Shown: positions 7,400 through 16,600 of the stretch, piece after piece
How positions within the stretch are numbered: the stretch's first letter is position 1
Layout: every line of letters begins with the position of its first letter
DNA from: Rhodanobacter_A agri
Lineage (GTDB): Bacteria; Pseudomonadota; Gammaproteobacteria; Xanthomonadales; Rhodanobacteraceae
DNA: 64,000 bases
Assembly: GCF_044904705.1 (NCBI RefSeq)
Contig: NZ_JADIKL010000004.1
Span: 62,001 to 126,000 of the forward strand
Reading direction: 5' to 3'
The notes under the pieces: model-generated
What the model saw: only the letters and a program-made list of their open reading frames with translations
What the model was told of the DNA's origin: nothing
Database searches by the model: none
Translations under genes and position numbers: made by a program

Positions 7400-10300
7400 T
7401 TACAGCGAGAAGTCGTAACGGGCGGACAGGCGCACCGAACGCGGCGCGGTCAGCCCCAGCTCCTGGTCGTAGAACTGGCTGCGGGTATTGCGGTCCACCG
7501 CGTACTGCGGGTTGTTGAACTGCGCCGCCTGCTGGTTGAACACGTTCAGCACATCGGCCTGAAGCGTCAACTGGTTGTTCGCCCACTTCGGGGTGTAGGC
7601 CACGTTGAGATTGAACGTGTAGATCCAAGGCGTGCTGCCCTTGGTACCGCGCACCGATAGTGCGTAGTCCGACGACGGCGGGGTGTAGCCCTTGCTGCCC
7701 GGTGCCGTGCCCGAGCCCGGCAAACCGCAGAAGTGGTAGTAGGCGCCGTTGTACAGGCCCTTGTCCGCCGTCGGGTAATAGCTGGTGCAGCTCTTCGGGC
7801 GACCCGAAGTGATATAGCTCGTCGCACCCACGCGCCATTCCGGAGTGATCTGGTAGTAGCCAAACCCTTTGATCTGATGCGTGCGGTTGTTCGGCAGCAG
7901 GCCGTTCGAGCCCACCATGAGCTGCGGCAGGTCCCAGTCCTGGGTACGCGAGACGTCGGCCTGGCCACCCGAGCCAGTGTCGTTGTCCGACAACAACTGG
8001 CCTTCGGTGTCACCGTAGTTCCGCGAGAAGGTGTATTCCAGTTTGCCGTACCACTTTCCGTCGAACGGATGCTCTGCGAACAGATCCAGTGCGTAGTAGC
8101 GACGCTTCAGCTGCGGCATACCGAGCTGGGCGTTGGTGAACGTCTCCGTCTTGAAGCTGCCGTCGGGCTGCTGGATTTCGAAAGTGTTAGCCACGCCGGG
8201 ATTGAACCCGAGGCAGTGGCCGCCCAGGACGGGGGCGCAGGTATCGTCGATCGCGCTGCGCAGGTTGCGGAAGGTGAGCTTGGCACCCCAGTTGAAGGCC
8301 GGCGTGAGCTGCTGCTGCATGCCTAGGATGTACTCGTCCTGGAAGTGCGACTTCATGTCCTTCGCAGATACCGTGCGCGGGTCGGGCGACTGACCGCACT
8401 CGTGGTTGCTGGACACGGCGCCGTTCGTGCCGGGGCAGATGTAGCCCAGGCTGGCATCAACCGGAACCGGCTTGAGGCCAGTCGGTGCGCCGGTCTTCGG
8501 GTCGGTGCCGGTGTAGGTGAAGTATTCCATCGTGTACAGCGAGGCCGCCGCACCGCGCACGGCCACGTTGTTCGGCGGTGCCAGATGATAACGGCCGGCG
8601 TTGGCGAACAACTTCAGCGTGGAGTCACCGAAGACATCCCACGAGAAGCCCAGGCGCGGCGCCAGCTGATTGCGCTGCGAGATGAACGGAAGGCCATCGC
8701 TGTTGTAGTTGGTGAACTGCTCGTTGCGCAGGCCCAGCACGAACAGCATGTGGTCGTTGAACTGCCAACGATCTTCGATGAACTGCGACGACTGGTCGAC
8801 CTTCACGTCAGCGTAGTGGGTGTAGTACTGCCGGCGGACGAAATAACCCTTGTTAGGTGTGGGGCCTGCCACGCCCAGCCCGGAGCCGCCAGCGGAAGCG
8901 GGGGAGCCCACGCCCAGTCCAGCGTTGATGGGGGCGTTCTTGTCAGCAGTCTGCTGGAACACCCAGATGTAGCCACCGGCATACATGTCGCCGGTGATGG
9001 AACGGGCCGACTGTGTGTCGGCACCGACGTGGATGGCGTGATCGCCGATGCGGTACTCCACATCGAGGCGGCCGCCCTTGGTCTTGTCCCTGGAGCCCTG
9101 CGGGTACACGGTCGTCGCGAACTGGCAGGTCGGGTTGTAGGTGATGCCCGGCATCTGGTTGATCGCAGAAGTGTTGCCAGACAAGCGTGGGCAACTCGGG
9201 TCGTAATGCCACGGCGAATTGACGTGGTTGATCTTCTGCTCGCCATACAGCGCACTCACCGTCAGGCTGTCGGTGATATATCCGGTGTACTTGCCGATGT
9301 AGAGCTCGCCGCCGTCCTTGGTATACAGGCCGCCGGACTGCACATCGTTGTGCGATTTGCCGTTGTAGTTGAAGCGGGACAGATCGCTGAAGTACTGCGT
9401 CTTGTCGGAAATGCCGGTCAGTTCCAGGATGTTGCTGTCGTTGATGTTCCAGTCGATCTTTGCGGTCCAGCGGGGCATCTTGTAGCTGTAGTCGTTCCAG
9501 CCGTTGGCCGCGTTCGAGTTGGTAATGGCGTTGCCGACACTGTTGCCGCTCTGCTTGTTGATCTCGGCGCTTGCATAGATGAACAAGCGATCCTTGATCA
9601 GCGGACCACTGATGTAGGCGCCGTAGTCAATCACCGAGTACTGATTCTTGTTGCGATACTGGTAGAGCGTGCCGTCGGTGGACGGGAAGGCGCCCGTGTT
9701 CGGATAGCGAACGTTGCGCGGGTTGGCGCGCAGGCGCTCCGGAGTCCAGTAAGCCAGCACGCCGGCCTTCCACTCGTTGGTGCCGCGCTTGGTGGTGATG
9801 TTGATCACGCCGCCGGTGGAGCGGCCGAACTCAGCGCCGTAGCCGCCGGTCAGCACCTGCATCTGGTCGATCGCATCGAACGGCAGCGTGCTGTAGCCGA
9901 GAGAGGTGAGCGGATTGGTTACCGCGTAGCCGTTGATGTAGTAGGCGTTTTCGGAGGACGCCGAGCCACCGAAGCTGGGTGCGGCGGTGTACGACGAGTT
10001 GTTGATCACGCTGGGCGCGAGTAGCGCAACTGCGGAGATGTCGCGGCCCACCGGAAGCTTTGCGAGTTCACTGGCGGTGAACACCGTCTTGGTATCCACC
10101 GAGGAGACGTCGATCGAGGGCAGGGCCGAGGCCACCACCGAGACGCCTTCCAGGTTCTTGGCGTTTGCGGCTGAGCCAAACGACACTTCCACGCCGCCGG
10201 CGATGTTCACCAGTACGTTTTCGCGGGTGCTGACAGCTTGGCCGTTGTCCTGCAGCGTCACGGTATAGGTGCCGATCGGCAACGAGGTGATGCGGTAGCG

Positions 10301-10516
10301 GCCGGCGCTGTCGACTGGAATTGAGCGCTCGAAACCGGTGTCCGCGTTGCGGATGGTCACGGTGTTGCCATGCTGGCCCGAGATCTGGCCGAAGATCGAA
10401 CCCGAAGCTTGCTGCGCCAGCGCGCTGGTGCCCGGCAGGCCAAGGCCAAGGCCGAGACTCAGCGCGAGGGTTGTGCGACGCAACTGACGCGCCGTGAAGG
10501 TCGTGCGATTACTCAT
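7400..10516 (-). CDS. TonB-dependent receptor with carboxypeptidase-like N-terminal domain (copy 1)
   Basis: This is a 1038-residue outer-membrane receptor of the OAR-like group. A signal peptide covers residues 1-35 (ending SALAQQ). A carboxypeptidase regulatory-like domain follows (about 37-110; SGSIFGQISG, DSAGRYRITSLPIGTYTVTL). Then comes the plug (about 130-260, with SSENAYYINGYAVTNPL and LTGGYGAEFGRSTGGVINITTKRG), then a large barrel that ends in SARYDFSL with the terminal aromatic expected of outer-membrane proteins. The start ATG 10516 sits 10 nt after GGGGAG; two upstream ATGs are too close to that site or lack one. It is a clear paralog of the next gene, and both follow an exported S9 peptidase, which suggests peptide substrates (inference). 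Confidence 0.93.
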   Translation of the reverse strand: MSNRTTFTARQLRRTTLALSLGLGLGLPGTSALAQQASGSIFGQISGQHGNTVTIRNADTGFERSIPVDSAGRYRITSLPIGTYTVTLQDNGQAVSTRENVLVNIAGGVEVSFGSAANAKNLEGVSVVASALPSIDVSSVDTKTVFTASELAKLPVGRDISAVALLAPSVINNSSYTAAPSFGGSASSENAYYINGYAVTNPLTSLGYSTLPFDAIDQMQVLTGGYGAEFGRSTGGVINITTKRGTNEWKAGVLAYWTPERLRANPRNVRYPNTGAFPSTDGTLYQYRNKNQYSVIDYGAYISGPLIKDRLFIYASAEINKQSGNSVGNAITNSNAANGWNDYSYKMPRWTAKIDWNINDSNILELTGISDKTQYFSDLSRFNYNGKSHNDVQSGGLYTKDGGELYIGKYTGYITDSLTVSALYGEQKINHVNSPWHYDPSCPRLSGNTSAINQMPGITYNPTCQFATTVYPQGSRDKTKGGRLDVEYRIGDHAIHVGADTQSARSITGDMYAGGYIWVFQQTADKNAPINAGLGVGSPASAGGSGLGVAGPTPNKGYFVRRQYYTHYADVKVDQSSQFIEDRWQFNDHMLFVLGLRNEQFTNYNSDGLPFISQRNQLAPRLGFSWDVFGDSTLKLFANAGRYHLAPPNNVAVRGAAASLYTMEYFTYTGTDPKTGAPTGLKPVPVDASLGYICPGTNGAVSSNHECGQSPDPRTVSAKDMKSHFQDEYILGMQQQLTPAFNWGAKLTFRNLRSAIDDTCAPVLGGHCLGFNPGVANTFEIQQPDGSFKTETFTNAQLGMPQLKRRYYALDLFAEHPFDGKWYGKLEYTFSRNYGDTEGQLLSDNDTGSGGQADVSRTQDWDLPQLMVGSNGLLPNNRTHQIKGFGYYQITPEWRVGATSYITSGRPKSCTSYYPTADKGLYNGAYYHFCGLPGSGTAPGSKGYTPPSSDYALSVRGTKGSTPWIYTFNLNVAYTPKWANNQLTLQADVLNVFNQQAAQFNNPQYAVDRNTRSQFYDQELGLTAPRSVRLSARYDFSL

Positions 10517-10702
10517 GAAATGCATACTCCCCAAGTGATTCCGGCAAGGCCGGAGGAACTCCCCTAAATGCAAAAAAACGAGCAGTTTCATGTGCTTGAA
10601 GCAGGCATGACGCTGCGCTGCCCTCAGTTGGCTGCGGAGCAGACCAGCGGGGCATCGGCGAAAATCGTGGATTGAATGCGTACGTTCTTGCGCCTGATGC
10701 GG

Positions 10703-10731
10703 AACATAACGCGACCGTAACGGACATTCAA
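10703..10731 (-). promoter_or_regulatory. sigma70-like promoter for the TonB receptor at 7400
   Basis: On the minus strand TTGAAT (10726-10731) and TATGTT (10703-10708) are 17 nt apart, giving a leader of roughly 180 nt. The -35 box sits inside ATTGTTGA, an 8-mer also present at the -35 of the paralog at 14404-14411. Confidence 0.5.
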
Positions 10732-11037
10732 CAATATTTTGCGATACGCATCCGCATGGACTTGCGTTCCAGCTGGACTGCAGGTTGCCGCATGCCTGGG
10801 ACTGCGGAGGCGCTCACCGAGTACGTGCTTGGAGCCCTGAGTGCAGCTGGCTTCGCGAGGCATTGCCCACTGAAATATCGCTGCAGCTGGTCAGTGCTGC
10901 TGCAATCGGATTCGCGGCCGCGTGTCAGCGGCGTTTAGCGTAGGTCGCGTGCTATCCGGGAGTGAGGACTGAGTGCCCATGTCCTGCAACGGGATCGCGG
11001 GTATCAGGACCTGCGCCTGTGTCAGGACTCTCCCAAG
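10732..11037. other. intergenic stretch without a recognisable gene
   Basis: The whole gene-free interval is 10517-11117. Apart from the promoter at 10703-10731 and the terminator at 11038-11065 nothing coding is supported: the open frame at 10672-10938 has no ribosome-binding site or family features. The base composition is lower in GC than the flanking genes, as expected for a promoter region. Confidence 0.5.
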
Positions 11038-11065
11038 AAAAAAGCCGCCGGGAGATCCCGGCGGC
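11038..11065 (-). terminator. Rho-independent terminator of the TonB receptor at 11118
   Basis: A 9-bp stem (GCCGCCGGG and CCCGGCGGC) closes a 4-nt loop and is followed on the minus strand by six T residues (A at 11038-11043). It separates the two paralogous receptor genes into independent transcripts. Confidence 0.85.
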
Positions 11066-11117
11066 TTGAAGCGACTGGGTCAAGCGTAGGTACGAGACCC
11101 ACGCCGGACCGATTGCA

Positions 11118-14100
11118 TCAGTAGTCGTAGGTCACGCCGAAACGCACATAGCGCGGAGCCTGCGTGCTGATCGGACGCAGATAGCTGCTGGAGGCCGAAA
11201 TCGGATAGGTCTGCGTGGTCTTCTGCGAGTTGAACACGTTGTAGACCATCACGTTGAAGGCCAGCTTCTTGCCTGCCCACTCCGGGCGGTACTCGGCGCT
11301 GAGATCCAGGCGATAAGTCCACGGGTTGGTCTTGGTGCCGGGCGGCCACGGCTTGCCGTTGCAGAAGTGGTAGTACGGACCGTAACCCAGGCCCGGATTG
11401 GGCTGGGAGCCGACGTAGTAGCCCAGGCAGGTCTGCGGCGAACCGGACAGGATGGACGCGTTGGCCGAGACCAGCCATTCCGGCGCGATCTGATACGAAC
11501 CATAAGCCTTGAACTGATGCTTGTGGTTGTTCGCCAGATAGCCGTTGGCGTAGTCCATGAGCTGGGCGTAGTCCCAGTCCATCGTGGCCGAGACGTCATC
11601 CTGGCCGACGTCGGTACGCACCTGGCCTTCGCTGTTGCCGTAGTTGCGCGAGAACAGGTAGTCGAAGCGTGCAAACCACTTGCCGTCGAACGGATGCTCC
11701 AAGTACATGTTCAGGCCGTAGTAGTGGCGCTTCATGGTGGTGTTGAAACCGAAGTCCTGTTTCCAATCCATCGGGACCTGGTAGTAGCCACCGCCCAGCT
11801 TGGCGACGTAGTAGGTCGCGTTCTTGCCCGGGTTGATCAGGTAGCTGCCCGGCATGACGCTGGCGTCATACGTCGTCGGGTCGATACCCATCTTGTTCAT
11901 CTTGTTGATGATCGAGTTCTTGTCGCCAATGTCGTCGATCGCGTTGCGCAGGTTGCGATAGGTGGCCTTGGCGCCGTACATCCACGAGTCGCCCAGCTTC
12001 TTGTCGAAGCCGAGGATGTACTCGTCCTGGTATTCCGACTTCAGATCCTTGGTCGCAGCCACCATGGGGTCGCGCGGCTGGCCGTATTCGCCGTTGGCAG
12101 ACAGCGGCATGTCCGCGCCGCGGCTGGTGTCGATCGGAGTCAGGCCGGTCGGGACGCCGTTGGCATCGATGCCGGTGTAGGTGTAGTAGGTACGGGTGAA
12201 CAGCGAGCTGCCCGCGGAACGCAGCGCCACGCTGGTCGGCAGGGCGAGGTAGTAGCGTCCCGCGTTGCCGTAGACCTTGAAGCTGGCGTCGCCATTGACG
12301 TCCCAGCTGAAGCCCAGGCGCGGCGCCCACTGCGGCTTGGTGAGGCGCAGGAACGGTCGGCCGGCGGCGTTGTAGTTGGTGAACTGGTCGTTGCGCAGGC
12401 CGAGGTTCAGCAGCAGGCGGTCGTTGACCTGCCAATCGTCCTGGATGTACTGCGCACGCTGCGCCACGCGCACCGAGGCGTTGTCGTGGTATTCGTACCG
12501 GGCCACGTAGTAGCCGGTTTCACCACCTGCGTAACCGGCGGTGGGGGCCACCCACGGCGAGTTGTGCCAGTCCGCGCCCGGCAGCGCCGAACCGGGGCCG
12601 CCCAGGATGTACAGATTGGGATCGGGATTGCCGTTGGCGTCGGTCACCGGCTCGTTGTATTCCCAGCCGTAACCCTTGCCTTCCGACGGGAACATCGTGC
12701 CGCCCTGGATGTTCTTCATGTCCATGTTGTCGATACCCGCGGTGAGCGTGTGATCGCCAAGGTGGTAGCTGAGATCGAAGCGCAAGTTGGTGCTGACGGA
12801 GCGATGCCCCGGCAGGTTGATCGTGCTGACGGTCTGGTTGTTGGTGATGAGATGACCGCCCGTGATGGCCGGGTTCTCGTAGTTCGGGGTGTAGATGTAC
12901 GGATTGGTGGGGTCGTACCCGGGCGTGTCGCTGAAGTACGTGCTCTTCATCTTGCCGTACATGGCCGACACGGTGAGATCGTCGGTGATGTAGCTGGTGA
13001 ACTTGCTCGAGAACAGCTGCGCGGCGTTCTTGGTGTGGGTGTCGTAGCTGTTGAAGCCACCTTCCTTCAGCGTGGCGTAGTCGAACTCGTTCATCGTGCC
13101 CTGGTAGGACGACTTGGTGGAGGCACCGGTCACTTCCAGGATGTTGCTGTCGTTGATGTTCCAGTCGAGCTTGGCGTACCACTTCGGGTTGTCATAGCGG
13201 TAGTGGGTGTCGTAGGGCGCGGCGTTCGAGCCGACGGACTGGCCCTGCTGGCGCTGCGCTTCGACGGAGGCGAACAGGAACAGCTTGTCCTTGATCAGCG
13301 GGCCGCCGACATAGGCATCGACCGTCGTGGTCCAGCTCTTGTTGTCGTTGCGGTACTGGCGCATCGAGCCCTGCGAGCCGTCCTTCTTGACGTAGTAGTA
13401 GTTCTTCGGATCGCTCTCGAGACCGGTGGGCGTCCATTCGATCAGGCCGCCGAAGTGCCAGTCGTTGGTGCCGCGCTTGCCGACCTGGCTGATCACGCCG
13501 CCGTCGGAACGACCGTAGGCCGCGCCATAGCCGCCGCTGAGGATTTCCTGCTGGTCGATCGAGCCGTACGGCAGCGAGATGCCGCCCATGCCGCTGAGCG
13601 GATCGGTGGTGTTGTAGCCATTGATGTAGTAGGCGTTCTCGGTGACCGAGGAGCCCCCGAACGAAACCAGCGAGCCGCCCATGGGGCCCGTGAAGTAAGA
13701 GCTGCCCTGGACGACGCCAGGAGCCAGCAGGGCGATCGCCTCGGCGCTACGCGCCAGCGGCAGCGTGGCCAGCTGCTGGGAGGTAATCACCGTGCGCGAA
13801 TCGACGCTGGTGACGTCGATGGACGGCAGGGAATTGGCCGTAACCGTCACGGAGGAGAGGTTGTGGGCGTTCGCTTCGGTCGAGGCGAAGGAGACTTCCG
13901 TGCCGGCGCCAACGCGCAGCGTCACGTCCGAACGCGAATCAATGGTCTGGCCCGCGTGCTTCAGAGTGACGGTGTACGTACCCAGCGGCAGCGAGCTGAC
14001 GTTGTAGCGGCCGGATGCGTCGACGGCGGTTTCGCGGGTGAAGCCGGTCGAGTTCTGGATGACCACCGTATCGGCGCTGCCTGCCGGTGCCTGGCCGAAG

Positions 14101-14213
14101 ATGCTGCCCGTGGTGGCCTGGCCGAAAGCCAAGCCGCTGAAGCCCATGCCGAGCGCCAAAGCGAGAGCGGTTCGGCGATAGGTATATCCACGTCGAGTGT
14201 GGTTGTTGACCAT
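11118..14213 (-). CDS. TonB-dependent receptor with carboxypeptidase-like N-terminal domain (copy 2)
   Basis: This 1031-residue outer-membrane receptor is paralogous to the one at 7400-10516. The order is the same: signal peptide (to about residue 31, GLAFGQ), carboxypeptidase-like domain (TGSIFGQAPAG, DASGRYNVSSLPLGTYTVTL), plug (TENAYYINGYNTTDPLSG, LSGGYGAAYGRSDGGVISQVGKRG) and barrel ending VRFGVTYDY. GGGGAG (14221-14226) lies 4 nt before ATG 14216 and 7 nt before ATG 14213; the latter spacing is better. Barrel loops differ much from copy 1 while plug and strands agree, which suggests duplication followed by change of ligand specificity. It lies downstream of the S9 peptidase but behind its terminator. 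Confidence 0.93.
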   Translation of the reverse strand: MVNNHTRRGYTYRRTALALALGMGFSGLAFGQATTGSIFGQAPAGSADTVVIQNSTGFTRETAVDASGRYNVSSLPLGTYTVTLKHAGQTIDSRSDVTLRVGAGTEVSFASTEANAHNLSSVTVTANSLPSIDVTSVDSRTVITSQQLATLPLARSAEAIALLAPGVVQGSSYFTGPMGGSLVSFGGSSVTENAYYINGYNTTDPLSGMGGISLPYGSIDQQEILSGGYGAAYGRSDGGVISQVGKRGTNDWHFGGLIEWTPTGLESDPKNYYYVKKDGSQGSMRQYRNDNKSWTTTVDAYVGGPLIKDKLFLFASVEAQRQQGQSVGSNAAPYDTHYRYDNPKWYAKLDWNINDSNILEVTGASTKSSYQGTMNEFDYATLKEGGFNSYDTHTKNAAQLFSSKFTSYITDDLTVSAMYGKMKSTYFSDTPGYDPTNPYIYTPNYENPAITGGHLITNNQTVSTINLPGHRSVSTNLRFDLSYHLGDHTLTAGIDNMDMKNIQGGTMFPSEGKGYGWEYNEPVTDANGNPDPNLYILGGPGSALPGADWHNSPWVAPTAGYAGGETGYYVARYEYHDNASVRVAQRAQYIQDDWQVNDRLLLNLGLRNDQFTNYNAAGRPFLRLTKPQWAPRLGFSWDVNGDASFKVYGNAGRYYLALPTSVALRSAGSSLFTRTYYTYTGIDANGVPTGLTPIDTSRGADMPLSANGEYGQPRDPMVAATKDLKSEYQDEYILGFDKKLGDSWMYGAKATYRNLRNAIDDIGDKNSIINKMNKMGIDPTTYDASVMPGSYLINPGKNATYYVAKLGGGYYQVPMDWKQDFGFNTTMKRHYYGLNMYLEHPFDGKWFARFDYLFSRNYGNSEGQVRTDVGQDDVSATMDWDYAQLMDYANGYLANNHKHQFKAYGSYQIAPEWLVSANASILSGSPQTCLGYYVGSQPNPGLGYGPYYHFCNGKPWPPGTKTNPWTYRLDLSAEYRPEWAGKKLAFNVMVYNVFNSQKTTQTYPISASSSYLRPISTQAPRYVRFGVTYDY

Positions 14214-14380
14214 CATCAATCTCCCCAAATGGGTTGTGCGGGAAAGTCAGAAAGAAGCAAGTTGTTTGGAAACAAAGCCTTGTGAGGCAATGGGGGGATC
14301 CAAACCTTGCTTGCGGCGGTGCGCGCCGTATGTGTCCAGCGTTCTTGTCAGGCGAAGCTGCGCCAGCAAGAACTTATGAA

Positions 14381-14407
14381 CGTATAGCAAGAAAATGTGA
14401 TGGTCAA
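14381..14407 (-). promoter_or_regulatory. sigma70-like promoter for the TonB receptor at 11118
   Basis: On the minus strand TTGACC (14402-14407) and TATACG (14381-14386) are 15 nt apart, a little short of ideal. The leader would be about 160 nt. It lies between the peptidase terminator and the receptor start. Confidence 0.45.
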
Positions 14408-14430
14408 CAATTTCGTAACAAATCTTGCGC

Positions 14431-14458
14431 AAAAAAAAGCGAACCCTTCCGGGTTCGC
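14431..14458 (-). terminator. Rho-independent terminator of the S9 peptidase gene
   Basis: An 8-bp stem (GCGAACCC and GGGTTCGC) with loop TTCC is followed on the minus strand by eight T residues (A at 14431-14438). It ends the peptidase transcript before the receptor promoter. Confidence 0.9.
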
Positions 14459-14488
14459 CATGAGTACTTCTGCTTCAGCTATGGAAGG

Positions 14489-16450
14489 TCAGGGAGGCGT
14501 GGCGCCCTTGCCAATGTGCTTGGCCAGGAAGTCCTGCATCAGATTCAGGCGTTCCACGTTGTTGGCTTCCGTGTAGAAGCCGTGGCCTTCGCCAGACTTG
14601 CTCATCCATTCGTAGGGCTTGTGCGCGGCGTCCAGTGCGGCACGCATGGCCTTGGCCTGGGCGAACGGTACGCGCTGATCGGCTTCGCCGTGGATCAGCA
14701 GCACAGGGACATCGATCTGCTCGGCCAGCTTGGCGGGCGAGTTGGCCGCCAGTGCCGCGTCGTCCTTGCCGATCACGGCGGTGAGATAGTTCTTGCCGAA
14801 GGTGTCCGAACCGATGCTGCCTTTCGAGCGCATCATGGCCAGATCGTAGACACCGGCGTAGCCGATCGCGCACTTGAACAGTTTCGGCGCGCGGATCGCC
14901 GACATCAGCGCGGAGTAGCCGCCGAAGCTGCCGCCATACACGCAGACGCGGTCTGGGTCGGCATATTGCTGCTGCTCGGCCCACTTCACGCCGTCGATCA
15001 AGTCTTGCTGGATGCGCGTGCCCCACTTGAGGTAGCCGGCCTGCACGAAGTTCACCCCGCGGCTGCCGGAGCCGCGATAGTTCACCTGCAGCACCAGGTA
15101 GCCGCGGCTGGCAAGGAACTGCGCATCCTCGTCGAAGAACCAGTCGTCGTTGACGTCATGCGGGCCGCCGTGCGGCAGCAGCACCATCGGCAAGTTGCTC
15201 ATCGGCACGCCGTTGGGCACGGTGAGGATCGCCTCTAGTTCCACGCCATCGCTGGCTTTGAAGCGCATCGGTACGCGCTCGGCCATCTTCGACGGATCGA
15301 TCCACGGCGCCGCCGTAAACAGCTTGATTACTTTGTAGTGCTCGGTGTCGATCAGGTACCAGGTGCCAGGGTCGCGATCGCTGCTAACGGTGAACAGCAA
15401 CTCGTGGCCGTCCTCGCTGAAGTTGATGAAATCGACGAACTCGCCCGGAAATTTCTGGCTGATCGCCGCATACAGCTTCGCAGCCGGCAGGTTCGGATCG
15501 ACGTAGATCGGACGTGGCGTGCCGGTGGCGGTGATGATCGCGAATGGCTGCAGCGGCGGTGCCGTCCACTGGACGTTGTGGACGCTGCCGAAATCGTCCT
15601 TCGCCAGCACTTTGCGATCGCTTCCGTCCAGGCGCTGCACGATCAGCTCGGTGGGGCCCCCCGAGGTGCTGTGCATGGCATAGACGTGCTGGCCGTCGGG
15701 AGCCGTGGCGAATGGGGCGAAGTACTTGCCGGTTTGCGCCCGGTTCAGCTGGGCCCAGCGATTGGCGATGGACTGATAGACCACGTATTCGAAATTGACG
15801 TCGGTGCCGTAGGCGAATTCCGGCTTGCCATCGGGGCCGACAAGGAAACTGAGCTGGCCCACGCCGATGTCGCCGATCAGGTGGCGCACGTTCTTCATGG
15901 AATCGACATCGTAGAGACGGCTGCTGTTGCCCTCGTCCCAGGGGTGGGCGCCGAGATAGAAGTGGCCGTTGGTCTTCTCAGGCAGCCCTTCTACCGAGCC
16001 CCAGCCATCATCTGCCTGGCGGGTGGCGCCACGGCTGTTAGAGCCGGACTGGTAGCCGAACAGGTAATCCATGTGCTTGCCATCCACATCGGTGGCGATG
16101 ACCTCCCCGGTAGCCTGGGGCGCGTCGATGGAGCCGAACATCTTGCCCTTTTCCACGACCAGCCGGGTCGAGCTGACCCAGGTCACGTTGACCGGCACCT
16201 CGTACCTGGGCATGCGCAGCATGCTGACCGGACGGGTCATGTCGGCGACGTCGAAGATCACCAATGCATGGTTGTCGCCGTCGTCCATGCGCACCGCGAT
16301 GTGCTTGCCGTCGGGCGACAGCCGCGGCATCGACACGCTGGCATGGCGGGCGAAGTCCTCAACCGGAATCAGGTCTGCCGCGGCAGCCGCGACAGGCGAC
16401 AGCAGGCACGCCGCGACCAGCGCGGCACGCAACTTGCGCAAAGACATCAT
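14489..16450 (-). CDS. Exported S9-family prolyl oligopeptidase / dipeptidyl aminopeptidase-like hydrolase
   Basis: This serine peptidase of the alpha/beta-hydrolase clan S9 has 653 residues. A signal peptide (residues 1-26, ending AAAAAD) sends it to the periplasm or beyond. An N-terminal beta-propeller (about 30-390) is followed by the hydrolase domain. The catalytic triad is visible: Ser in YGGSFGGYSA (about 506), Asp in GEADQRVPF (about 590) and His in GEGHGF (about 622). The first ATG of an ATGATG pair (16450) is chosen, 7 nt after GGGGAG. Members usually cleave short peptides, often near proline. With two TonB receptors downstream and a peptide transporter at 2922, a role in peptide feeding is likely but inferred. 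Confidence 0.93.
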   Translation of the reverse strand: MMSLRKLRAALVAACLLSPVAAAAADLIPVEDFARHASVSMPRLSPDGKHIAVRMDDGDNHALVIFDVADMTRPVSMLRMPRYEVPVNVTWVSSTRLVVEKGKMFGSIDAPQATGEVIATDVDGKHMDYLFGYQSGSNSRGATRQADDGWGSVEGLPEKTNGHFYLGAHPWDEGNSSRLYDVDSMKNVRHLIGDIGVGQLSFLVGPDGKPEFAYGTDVNFEYVVYQSIANRWAQLNRAQTGKYFAPFATAPDGQHVYAMHSTSGGPTELIVQRLDGSDRKVLAKDDFGSVHNVQWTAPPLQPFAIITATGTPRPIYVDPNLPAAKLYAAISQKFPGEFVDFINFSEDGHELLFTVSSDRDPGTWYLIDTEHYKVIKLFTAAPWIDPSKMAERVPMRFKASDGVELEAILTVPNGVPMSNLPMVLLPHGGPHDVNDDWFFDEDAQFLASRGYLVLQVNYRGSGSRGVNFVQAGYLKWGTRIQQDLIDGVKWAEQQQYADPDRVCVYGGSFGGYSALMSAIRAPKLFKCAIGYAGVYDLAMMRSKGSIGSDTFGKNYLTAVIGKDDAALAANSPAKLAEQIDVPVLLIHGEADQRVPFAQAKAMRAALDAAHKPYEWMSKSGEGHGFYTEANNVERLNLMQDFLAKHIGKGATPP

Positions 16451-16600
16451 CCTTGCTCTCCCCCTGTGAGTGATGTTGTGGCCCAGCCGTGGCGGATGCT
16501 CCCCAGCACCAGGACTGACCGGGCGGCTGGCAGTGTATCCGCCGGGTCGGGCCGTGTCCCGGTACACTGGCGGCCTTGTCTGCTTCGATCCCGTACCCGC

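Noticed and set aside
8345..10024. A 559-codon plus-strand frame
   Set aside because: Antisense to the receptor at 7400-10516; low-complexity residue content typical of a shadow frame.
10672..10938. An 88-codon frame in the receptor promoter gap
   Set aside because: No ribosome-binding site or recognisable domain, and it overlaps the likely promoter.
11367..14285. A 972-codon open frame on the plus strand
   Set aside because: It is antisense to the TonB receptor at 11118-14213. The frame stays open because of GC-rich codons; it has no signal, domain or start site.
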